Source: Globisporangium splendens (lineage: Eukaryota > Oomycota > Peronosporomycetes > Pythiales > Pythiaceae). Taken from it: a DNA stretch of 64,000 nt. The notes beneath the pieces are model-generated. The model did no database searches. It was given only the letters and a program-made list of their open reading frames with translations, and was not told where the DNA came from. Shown piece by piece: positions 56,250 through 64,000 of the stretch (position 1 is its first letter; the number at the start of each line of letters is the position of its first letter). The stretch is taken from NCBI GenBank assembly GCA_006386115.1, contig VFIW01000022.1, positions 516,643 through 580,642 on the forward strand, read 5' to 3'. The translations under genes were made by a program, and so were the position numbers.

Positions 56250-59200
56250 GCACGTTACACATGCCTTGACGCTCCGCACGCAAGGCACGCGCGAGGTCAG
56301 GCACATACCGATCCTACGCGCGTGCCTGGCGTGCGAGGTCAGGCACACGTGACAGAATGCGCTCTCACTCCATGTGTCCGAAGACAGAGGTGCAAGCACA
56401 CGCACTCCAAGTCGAACCGCAATCTGTGTCGCCTCTCGGTACAGAGAACGCAACCACTGGGATTGCACACTGAGAGCCACGGACGCAAGAGTGAGGTCGA
56501 GGTGCCGTTGGACAAAGTCTGTCTCGCTTGGCCACAAATTGCTTCCATGCGTGAAGTCAGCTAGCGACCGAAGGTCGAAGACCCTCGAGATGTGCAGACG
56601 GAACCCGCGCTGGGGCTCAGGACACATCCCAAGACAGCGACGGTGAGCGTTGGCAGTGAGACTCCTTGGTGTCTGCTTGTAGTGGAGGTCTGGGTCAGAG
56701 TGGAACCAGATCGGCTGGTTCATTCCGTACCAGACACGCTCGTCCGTCGGAAGGTCGTGCCACGAGATCTCCCATCGGATCTTGTACCACCAGACCCACG
56801 TCTCCTTCCACCAAACAGAGATCAACTCCCACTTGATCATCGTGCCGTGTCGAAGAGGAGACACTGTGAGGAAGTCGAGCGCCGTGCGTCGACCGACTCG
56901 AGGAAGAACCGCTGTGAGCAGCTCCGCACTCGGTGTCGTCCAGCTTCGCTCGTCTGGCTTGCTCACTGCTCGCATGAACTGGAGCAGATGCTGGAGGCGT
57001 TGTCGCTTCAGTTGTGCTTCGATGCTCGGGATCTGCAGACCACCGTCACTCCTCGGGAGATACAAGAACTCCTTCGGAATGAGCTGGACGTGGCTTGCGT
57101 CTCGATCGTGCTTCCGACTCAAGACGAACCGATTCAGCATCGACTGCCACCTCTTCACGACCGAGGATGGGATCGACACGTGCTGGGTGTAGTGCCACAA
57201 GCGAGACAAGACCATCGTTTGCGCCACAAGAAGACGACCGCGAAGAGTCCTTGCTCGTCTGTACCACATCTTGAAACCGTCGTAGAAGCGTTGCTCGAGG
57301 AAGTTGACGATGTCGTCGTTGACTGGCGACTGACTGAAGGGGATCCCGAGGAACTTGAGTGACTCGGCTCGACCAAGCACATGCACACCTGGGAGCTGGG
57401 GACAGATCTCGTTCCGATTCAGCGCCATCAGGTTCGACTTGCCGAGATTGAGCTTCGCGCCAGACCCGTTGCAGTACTCCTCCACGAGCTCAAGCTGCGC
57501 TTGCACACTCGCAATGGAGCCTCCCAGGAGAGTCGTGTCGTCCGCGAAGAAGACACTGGTGGATGTGTGATCCTCGGTGAGGCACACTCCGAACTCTTCG
57601 TGGGACCGCAGCAGGTTTCCCAGTGGCTCGATCGTGAGAAGGAAGAGAAGCGCAGAGAGCGGGTCGCCTTGCTTCACTCCTCTCGTCGGAAACAGCGCAG
57701 GCTGGATGTTCTGGTTGATGACGAGGTGCGCTTGCGGCTCGGTGTACAGCAGTCTCACCCACTGCAAAAAGTCCGAACCACACCCCATTCGCTCGAGCAC
57801 ACGGAACATGTAGTCCCAGTTCACTCGGTCGAACGCCTTCTCGAAGTCCAAGAACAGCGCATACGCTTCTTCGTCTCGACTCGTCACCAAGTCCTGCAGA
57901 TCCGCGAGGAACCGCACATGGTGGTGGATCGATCGACCTTTGACGAACCCTTTCTGATCCGTGTGGACCAGATCCGGTACGACACTTTGCAGTCGATAGG
58001 TGAGAGCCTTCGAGAGCACCTTGACATCCACCGGGATGAGTGCGATCGGTCGGTAGTTGCCTGGTTGTGCTCTCGAGCCTTTCTTGTGGAGAAGCACGAC
58101 TGCAGACTTGCGCTGAGAAGGGAGCAGAACCCCGCGTCGGAGTTGGTCGTTGAAGACAAGACTGAGACACTCACCAAAGACGTCCGGAGCGACCTGGTAG
58201 AAACCAGCAGTCAAGCCGTCCATGTCAGGAGCCGACGTCGCCTTCATGTGTCGAATCGCATCCGCCAGATCGTGAGATGTGACTGGTGCATTCACGATGT
58301 CTCTATCCGTTTCCGACGTAAACCGGACGATGGAGTCGAGAAGCTTGCGTTGCATGGTTTCGTCCGGTGGAGGAGCTCTTCCTGCTGGACTGTCGGGATC
58401 TCCCATCTCGGACCCCCAGTGTTCCAGGAAGCGAAGCGATATCTCATGAGGATTCGATGAGACACTGCCACTCGGTGTCACCACCCCCTCGATCGAGACC
58501 CTTCTCAAGCTCGTGTCCAGCGGACGGAAGAAGTGCTTGGTCGACTTTTCAGAGTTGGCCGCTTGGAAGTCAAACGCACTGTCCTGGTTGTATTGACTCG
58601 TCCTCGTGACCGTCTCCTTGTACATCTTCATGGCTTCTTCGAACTCGCTGCGGTTGTTCTCGGTCGACGCATCTCGATAGCGAGCAGCCGCTTGGTCCAA
58701 CGCAGCTTGAGCCTCTTCGATCACAGCTGTGTCTTGCATCCTCAGTTTCTTCTGCACATCTTGGAGCTGGGACTTGATGCTCTCCTTCCACTTTTCCCAC
58801 ACCTTGCCAGGGTATGTCGAGTCGCGAAGCTTGTCGAGCACCATCTCTGCCTCCTTCTCGATCGCCGAGACCACGAGTGGGTACTCGAGGAGGTAGTGAG
58901 GGAACTTCCAGTATCCCCGACCGTGGAGCTGCGAACCAGACCTGAAACTCACAGTGTGAGCGAGGTGGTCTCCAGCATGCTTCGGCAGGAAGTACTTGGA
59001 GTCATCGCAGAAGCGTTTATAGAAGTCCTCCGACAGCAAGATGTAGTCGAGTCGGTTCTTCCGAGGAAGGGGACCGGTGAAGACTCGCTTGGTGTCGTAG
59101 TGGATCCGCCACGCATCTACCACACCCAGCTTCGCCAGCCACTCCAAGCAGCTGGACCTGCCAGGGTCGTAGCGCAAGTCGGGAGACGACGAGTCGAGTC

Positions 59201-59669
59201 TGGGGTCCAACGGAGTGTTCAGATCTCCCAACACAAAATGCGTCGCTTGATCTTCGAACCCTTCGGTGTCCAGACTCGAGAAGAATTGCTGTTTCTCTTG
59301 CTGGTCCACTGGCGCGTACACGTTGTGGATGTAGATGGGAGCACCCTCAACCATCACCTTCACAACGAGACACCGACCCGAAACAGACAAGTGCAAGACC
59401 TCTTCCGCCGTGTCGAAGCCTGGGAAGTCGGAACGGAGCACCGTGAGAACTCCATTGCTCCTTCCTCGCGTCGGTCGATCGAGCTGTGAGTTGGGGTCGT
59501 TTACAAAGACTCGGTGCTTGAAGCTCGAGTCGAGGTGGAACCTGAACTTGGACAGATGCGTTCTGTCGCTCAACTTGGTTTCTTGGACGCATGCCACCGA
59601 GTGTTTCGATAGCACGCTGTCGGTAAATAGGTGACCGTTCTTCTTGATGCCGTTAGTGTCCACGGTCAA
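56244..59669 (-). CDS. LINE ORF2: AP-type endonuclease and reverse transcriptase
   Basis: About 1,140 codons open. The endonuclease motifs are VACVQETKLSD, HNVYAPVDQQEKQQF, FVLGDLNTPLDPR, NRLDYILLSEDF and AGDHLAHTV. The reverse transcriptase has YRPIALIPVDVKVLSKAL, FVKGRSIHHHVRFLADL, FLDFEKAFDRVNWDYMF, GVKQGDPLSALLFLLTIEPL and the catalytic FFADDTTLLGG. The C-terminal end has several cysteines but no clean zinc knuckle. The codon at 59669 is TTG; the frame is open only to the TAG at 59736-59738, and no ATG lies between there and the endonuclease. Translation is therefore probably by frameshift or reinitiation from ORF1. Confidence 0.88.
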   Translation of the reverse strand: MTVDTNGIKKNGHLFTDSVLSKHSVACVQETKLSDRTHLSKFRFHLDSSFKHRVFVNDPNSQLDRPTRGRSNGVLTVLRSDFPGFDTAEEVLHLSVSGRCLVVKVMVEGAPIYIHNVYAPVDQQEKQQFFSSLDTEGFEDQATHFVLGDLNTPLDPRLDSSSPDLRYDPGRSSCLEWLAKLGVVDAWRIHYDTKRVFTGPLPRKNRLDYILLSEDFYKRFCDDSKYFLPKHAGDHLAHTVSFRSGSQLHGRGYWKFPHYLLEYPLVVSAIEKEAEMVLDKLRDSTYPGKVWEKWKESIKSQLQDVQKKLRMQDTAVIEEAQAALDQAAARYRDASTENNRSEFEEAMKMYKETVTRTSQYNQDSAFDFQAANSEKSTKHFFRPLDTSLRRVSIEGVVTPSGSVSSNPHEISLRFLEHWGSEMGDPDSPAGRAPPPDETMQRKLLDSIVRFTSETDRDIVNAPVTSHDLADAIRHMKATSAPDMDGLTAGFYQVAPDVFGECLSLVFNDQLRRGVLLPSQRKSAVVLLHKKGSRAQPGNYRPIALIPVDVKVLSKALTYRLQSVVPDLVHTDQKGFVKGRSIHHHVRFLADLQDLVTSRDEEAYALFLDFEKAFDRVNWDYMFRVLERMGCGSDFLQWVRLLYTEPQAHLVINQNIQPALFPTRGVKQGDPLSALLFLLTIEPLGNLLRSHEEFGVCLTEDHTSTSVFFADDTTLLGGSIASVQAQLELVEEYCNGSGAKLNLGKSNLMALNRNEICPQLPGVHVLGRAESLKFLGIPFSQSPVNDDIVNFLEQRFYDGFKMWYRRARTLRGRLLVAQTMVLSRLWHYTQHVSIPSSVVKRWQSMLNRFVLSRKHDRDASHVQLIPKEFLYLPRSDGGLQIPSIEAQLKRQRLQHLLQFMRAVSKPDERSWTTPSAELLTAVLPRVGRRTALDFLTVSPLRHGTMIKWELISVWWKETWVWWYKIRWEISWHDLPTDERVWYGMNQPIWFHSDPDLHYKQTPRSLTANAHRRCLGMCPEPQRGFRLHISRVFDLRSLADFTHGSNLWPSETDFVQRHLDLTLASVALSVQSQWLRSLYREATQIAVRLGVRVLAPLSSDTWSESAFCHVCLTSHARHARRIGMCLTSRVPCVRSVKACVTCA

Positions 59670-59709
59670 GACACTAACGTTGCTCCACGTTGTTTGGGAT
59701 GGAGTTGGT

Positions 59710-62475
59710 TTAGCAACGAGTGGCCAAGCCTCCCGCTACCAGCACCACCTCTCCCTCGACAACTCGGAGCTGCAGCACCAACTCATCGACCGGGTAGTAC
59801 CCATCGAGCTTCCGCAGCTCTTCCAGGTCGTCGAGCAAGTACCCCTGCCACTGCACTTCGTTCCACTGACTCAAGTAGTGCGCACCAAGGTCCGACCGCA
59901 AGAGCATGAGGAGAGTATTGGGGTGGAGGAGTCTCGTGTGGTGCGCGGGGATCCACTCCACCGGCTGACCAGTGATGTAGTGGATCCAGTGGTCGTTGCT
60001 GAAGATCGTCGGCGCGATCGACATCAGCATGAGCTCGAAGAACCCGAGTGCCTTCGTCGCTCGAGACAGTTCACTGATCTGCTCGGACGATCTCCACCAC
60101 TTGGCACACGTCTTGAACATGTCGCCTCGCTTCGACGGGACCGTCGTCTTCATGTGTTTCTTCCACTTCGAACTGAACGTCAAGTCTTCGCTCGGCTGGG
60201 TCGCACTCAACACGAGGTCGATCACGTGCAACTGCGCGAGCCCTGCGACTCCGTGTCCAGTGCCAGACATCTTCAGCGACAGAGCACTGTTGAAAGCCAG
60301 CGGCGAGTCCACTGCCTTCTTGATGACGTGGTCGGGGTTCGTGGCGTTGTCGATGAGTTTGCTCGCACCCTCAACCTGAGTGTCTGCGAGCGCAAGACGA
60401 TCCGGGAGGGTGTTGAGCAGCGCGGTGTTCTCGTCGTTGAGCATCGACTCCGCTACCCCGGCAAGCGAGGACGCCTTCGATGCCTTGCGAATCTTCGTGC
60501 AGTGCTTTTCCACGAAGAGCGCAGACTCTGGCGACGTCTTGAGCGCTTCAGGACGCTTCACTTCTGTGGGAAGGATCTGGTAGCGGGGACCGAACTTCGC
60601 ATCAGCAGTCGCATCCTTCGCTTCGAACGCAACTTCCATCGTCTGTAGCGCTTGGAAGTAGTTGGTCGTGGCGATGCCGTCGAGTGGTTGGGACGGTTGA
60701 TCCCTTACCATCAAATTGGAGAAGTCGATGCCATTTCGGGATCGCTTCTTCTTGTTTCTCACTGTGGTGAACCCATCACCGTTCGTCAGCAGGGCTAACT
60801 TTGGCTGAGGCTTCGGACTCCCTGGAGGCGTGATCGGACCGGTCGAGTTCTTGAGCGTCTCCAGCGACACCAACGAGTTGCTTCGTGGCTTTGCCAGCGT
60901 TGTCACCACTGGCGCTTGGCCACGCTGAGCTCCTTTCACGAGCTGCACTTCCTTCTTCTTGCTTGCGTCGATCGATCTCTGCAGGGACGAACTGAAGGGC
61001 TTCGTTATCGTAGCTTGTGCGTAGGTCCTTGGTTGCTGTGGATGATTCTGCGTCGTAGCAGGGGTGTTTTCGAGTGGGGGGAACACGTCATCCAGAACAC
61101 CAAGCTCGAGTGTATGCAGTGAGCGATAGCCAAATGGCATTCGCTCAGAACTGAACGGCGCATTTTTCCCATGAACAGGATGAAGCTTGTTGTCGAAAAC
61201 CAGCTAATCACACACCGAGTTGTTGATGATCAGAGCGGGAGGACACGACCTCGAGAGGAAGTACACCCGCCACGTCGCGGACGTCATCCCCGTCGTCAAG
61301 TTCACTTCACGGAACGTGTCGTACACCGGCTTGCACCAAAGAAGGAAGAGTCGGTGCAGGATCACATCCGTGTCCATGTCGCAGTCTACATTGGCAATAT
61401 CCAAGTAGTACTTGTCGCCAATGCTGTCGAACTCCTTGAAAGTGAAGACACCTCCAAGGATATTCACCTTGGTGCGCTCCTAGCGCACACAGGCTTCTTT
61501 CGACTTGACCTTGACGCGCAAGTTGTCGCCCGGCATCTTGGAGATTTGGCCGATCTCGAATTGCTTGTACAGCTCATCGAGCGCGCTGTTTCCGTGTTCC
61601 GGACCGGCAAGCGACGCCAATATCTTGTGGACGGACGTCTTCGCGAGCGCTCTGCCAGTCTCGATCACCATGTCGTACTTGGCGGTCGGGAGCTGGTAGG
61701 GACGCGCTTTTTCCATCCTCGAAGCGATGAGCAACCAGTCGCCTCCAGCAGCGTACTGGCGCTCAATGGCTTCGATGTCGACAGCGAGAGGCTTCGGGGT
61801 CTCGACGCGCTTGCGAGTTGCTTCGATCGCAGCTCAGTCGCGTCGGAGATGTTTTTGCTGCCGGAGCAGCTTGGCCATCACAATGTGGTTATCTTCGGCT
61901 GGCGCTTCCATAGTACCTCCTTCCCCCATGACAACGTCCCCGTCGTCAATGGTGGTATCAGGCGGATTCTCGGTTGAAGTACCACCCATGGTGGTCGCTT
62001 CATCCAATCCTGGAAGTCCCTCTGAAGATAAATTGAAACTGAGATGTTCTCCAGTTTCGACACCACTGCCCAAATGTCCGCAAGTTGAACTTGCATTTGG
62101 TGTGGGTTCGGAACCGGATCCCAGCTTCGGTCGGCTTGATCTTGCAGTTGAACTTGAGACGAGTTCGTACCCAGATCCCAAATTTTCACTCCTTGAACTT
62201 GAACTTGGGGTGGGTTCGCACCCAGGTCCCAAATTTTTGCGCCTTGAACTTGAAGTTGAAGTTGAACTTGGGGTGGGTTCAGAGTCTTGCGACACAGAAC
62301 CGTTCCCTCCCGTTCCACCAATTCGCGCTTCTGATTGGTTAGAGGTATGGGTTGAAAAGGATGGACGGGCAGACAAGGCAGGCTTCTCACTGAATTCTTT
62401 CCCGGAACCAGGGCGACGAGTGGCGTTGGATGGGATGGCAGCTGCGGCCGAGGCTGGATTCTTGGGAGAGACCAT
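59710..62475 (-). pseudogene. LINE ORF1 (gag-like) with three in-frame stops
   Basis: One frame runs from ATG 62475 to the TAA at 59710-59712, interrupted by TGA (61834-61836), TAG (61480-61482) and TAG (61204-61206). Parts before, between and after have consistent coding character: a Ser/Pro/Gly repeat region (62085-62290), VDIEAIERQYAAGGDWLLIA, KVNILGGVFTFKEFDSIGD, then a Lys/Pro-rich middle and a C-terminal domain with GVLDDVFPPLENTP and later helices. The frame is otherwise free of indels, so the three stops are point changes. ORF1 proteins bind RNA; the exact domain is not recognised. Confidence 0.75.
62085..62290 (-). repeat. degenerate tandem repeat in ORF1
   Basis: Units like NLGPGCEPTPSS, NLGSGYELVSSS and KLGSGSEPTPNASS, in DNA as variants of a 42-54-base block containing gggtgggttcg...cccaggtcccaaat. 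Confidence 0.65.
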
Positions 62476-62573
62476 GGCGAAAAAAGCTTGGTGGAGAGGG
62501 CAGCGTCGAGACGGCGGCGGTTGGCTTGATATTTCTCAAGTCGACTTGTGGGGTAGCCGGCAAATCCAGAAGT

Positions 62574-62646
62574 GTCCTCGTGGCCCAATGGATAAGGCAT
62601 CCGCCTACGAAGCGGGAGATTGCGGGTTCGAGTCCCGTCGAAGACT
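62574..62646 (+). tRNA. tRNA-Arg(ACG), copy 1
   Basis: Cloverleaf by eye: acceptor GTCCTCG/CGAAGAC with a C4-A69 mismatch, D arm GCCC..AGGC, anticodon stem TCCGC/GCGGG around loop CTACGAA (anticodon ACG, reading CGU via inosine), T arm GCGGG-TTCGAGT-CCCGT. Box B GGTTCGAGTCC is present; the discriminator base is T, unusual for Arg. No intron. Followed by tcttttctttt, a Pol III terminator. Confidence 0.9.
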
Positions 62647-63090
62647 ATCTTTTCTTTTCTTTCTTCCGTTCTCTCTTCTTCTTCTTTTCGGTTGGTGTCT
62701 GTGTTGTTCTACGGCGCCTCGTTCGTTCTGGCTCGACGGTCTTCTCGCTCACTCGATCGCTCGCTCGCTCGGTCGGTCCCAACTCTCCGCTTCTCAGCGC
62801 ATTTTCTCCTTCAGTCTTGCCGGCATCGGGACGTCTGTATTGCTTTGTTCTTGTTCTTGTTCTCTTTGGTCCCATATGTGTTGCGTGGCTCTGCTCCTCA
62901 TGCGAGGAGCTGTTCGCTCTTTTGGTGGTCTTGCTGCGTGCGCGCGCGCGGTGAGAGGGCTGCGAGGTGTGTGTTTGCGAGAGGCATATATTTGCATTTG
63001 TCGGCGTTGCTTTGTGTGTGTGTGTTGTATGGTGCGTGTGTGTGTGTGGTTGGTTTGTATATGTTGTGTGTTGTGTGCGAGTAGTCGTGT

Positions 63091-63163
63091 GTCCTCGTGG
63101 CCCAATGGATAAGGCATCCGCCTACGAAGCGGGAGATTGCGGGTTCGAGTCCCGTCGAAGACT
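63091..63163 (+). tRNA. tRNA-Arg(ACG), copy 2
   Basis: Identical to copy 1 over all 73 bases, including the C4-A69 mismatch. Preceded by gagtagtcgtgt and followed by a T-run terminator. Confidence 0.9.
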
Positions 63164-63635
63164 ATCTTTTCTTTTCTTTCTTCCGTTCTCTCTTCTTCTT
63201 CTTTTCGGTTGGTGTCTGTGTTGTTCTACGGCGCCTCGTTCGTTCTGGCTCGACGGTCTTCTCGCTCACTCGATCGCTCGCTCGGTCGGTCGGTCCCAAC
63301 TCTCCGCTTCTCAGCGCATTTTCTCCTTCAGTCTTGCCGGCATCGGGACGTCTGTATTGCTTTGTTCTTGTTCTTGTTCTCTTTGGTCCCATATGTGTTG
63401 CGTGGCTCTGCTCCTCACGCGAGGAGCTGTTCGCTCTTTTGGTGGTCTTGCTGCGTGCGCGCGCGCGGTGAGAGGGCTGCGAGGTGTGTGTTTGCGAGAG
63501 GCATATATTTGCATTTGTCGGCGTTGCTTTGTGTGTGTGTGTTGTATGGTGCGTGTGTGTGTTGTTGTTGTTGTTGTTTTGCGTGTGTGTGTGGTTGGTT
63601 TGTATATGTTGTGTGTTGTGTGCGAGTAGTCGTGT

Positions 63636-63708
63636 GTCCTCGTGGCCCAATGGATAAGGCATCCGCCTACGAAGCGGGAGATTGCGGGTTCGAGTCCCGT
63701 CGAAGACT
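63636..63708 (+). tRNA. tRNA-Arg(ACG), copy 3
   Basis: Identical to the other two copies; same upstream 20 bases as copy 2, same terminator. Confidence 0.9.
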
Positions 63709-64000
63709 ATCTTTTCTTTTCTTTCTTCCGTTCTCTCTTCTTCTTCTTTTCGGTTGGTGTCTGTGTTGTTCTACGGCGCCTCGTTCGTTCTGGCTCGACG
63801 GTCTTCTCGCTCACTCGATCGCTCGCTCGCTCGCTCGGTCCCAACTCTCCGCTTCTCAGCGCATTTTCTCCTTCAGTCTTGCCGGCATCGGGACGTCTGT
63901 ATTGCTTTGTTCTTGTTCTTGTTCTCTTTGGTCCCATATATGTTGCGTGGCTCTGCTCCTCACGCGAGGAGCTGTTCGCTCTTTTGGTGGTCTTGCTGCG

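Larger units (their letters stand above)
56224..62475 (-). mobile_element. LINE (non-LTR retrotransposon), two ORFs
   Basis: Minus-strand element of about 6.2 kb: ORF1 (62475-59710, broken) and ORF2 (to 56244) with N-terminal endonuclease and reverse transcriptase, as in L1/Tx1-type elements. No poly(A) tract or target-site duplication could be recognised, so the ends are approximate. The 5' end lies about 100 bp from the first tRNA-Arg of a tandem array on the other strand. Confidence 0.85.
62574..64000 (+). repeat. tandem array of ~0.52-0.55-kb tRNA-Arg units
   Basis: Unit starts at 62574, 63091 and 63636 (spacings 517 and 545 bp); the third unit runs off the window. Units are almost identical in the tRNA and in the spacer. 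Differences are few: a cgctcg/cggtcg count change, ctcatgcg versus ctcacgcg, and a 28-base TG/TTG insertion at about 63555-63590. The array edge is at 62574, because the sequence upstream of copy 1 differs from that of copies 2 and 3. Confidence 0.93.

Noticed and set aside
57381..58460. 359-aa plus ORF over LINE ORF2
   Set aside because: Antisense to the reverse transcriptase; no independent signal.
61727..63112. 461-aa plus ORF from LINE ORF1 through the first tRNA unit
   Set aside because: Crosses a tRNA gene and low-complexity spacer; translation is Phe/Leu/Ser repeats.
62967..63937. repeated ORFs in the tRNA spacers, both strands
   Set aside because: They recur only because the array repeats; they pass through the tRNA and TG-rich DNA.
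62574..64000. CRISPR array
   Set aside because: Repeats are 0.5-kb units with a tRNA, not short repeats with unique spacers, and the genome is eukaryotic.

Overview
This is nuclear DNA from a flagellate stramenopile, most likely an oomycete of the Phytophthora/Pythium type. The genes are eukaryotic: GT-AG introns of mostly about 75-200 bases, short intergenic spaces and many divergent pairs. The content points the same way: a plant/stramenopile-type Qc-SNARE (SYP7), a RBOH-like NADPH oxidase, kinesin-1 and kinesin-12, a TEX9-like ciliary protein, and a LINE next to tandem tRNA genes. The species assignment is inference; the families were recognised from protein motifs without a database search.

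Layout. 1-17.4 kb: an edge-truncated unknown gene, then RPN10 (proteasome ubiquitin receptor), calmodulin-lysine methyltransferase, kinesin-1 heavy chain, DPH3, a divergent Rab GTPase, a complex I 21-kDa-type subunit, ribosomal protein uS17/S11, a MORN-repeat protein and a large NADPH oxidase. 17.4-19.8 kb is the longest gene-free stretch. 19.8-28.4 kb: spliceosomal cyclophilin CWC27 diverging from STK19, Pus1 pseudouridine synthase diverging from mitochondrial glycine-cleavage H protein, and mitochondrial HemK/PrmC. 28.4-46.9 kb: TEX9, an ankyrin protein, SYP7 SNARE, U1-C, spermidine synthase, dymeclin, a CCR4/Angel-type nuclease, eL32, COX11, NF-YB and a second ankyrin protein. 47-54.2 kb: a single-exon 1,767-aa kinesin-12 and an IQ-motif protein interrupted by an in-frame TGA. 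54.2-56.2 kb: a decayed or badly resolved stretch.

56.2-62.5 kb is a minus-strand LINE. ORF2 (endonuclease plus reverse transcriptase) is open, while ORF1 carries three in-frame stops. About 100 bp beyond its 5' end starts a tandem array of roughly 0.52-0.55 kb units, each with one tRNA-Arg(ACG) and a Pol III T-run terminator. The array runs off the window end.

The genes are ordinary housekeeping neighbours, not an operon or a pathway island. Recurring themes are protein and RNA quality (RPN10, DPH3, Pus1, CWC27, U1-C, HemK), mitochondria (complex I, GcvH, COX11) and cytoskeleton/membrane traffic (two kinesins, Rab, SYP7, dymeclin, TEX9). The least expected signals are the LINE/tRNA junction, the LINE ORF1/ORF2 frame arrangement, CCAAT-dense promoters in a window that also encodes NF-YB, and several genes whose frame holds only if a 29-39 nt intron or a one-base error is assumed.
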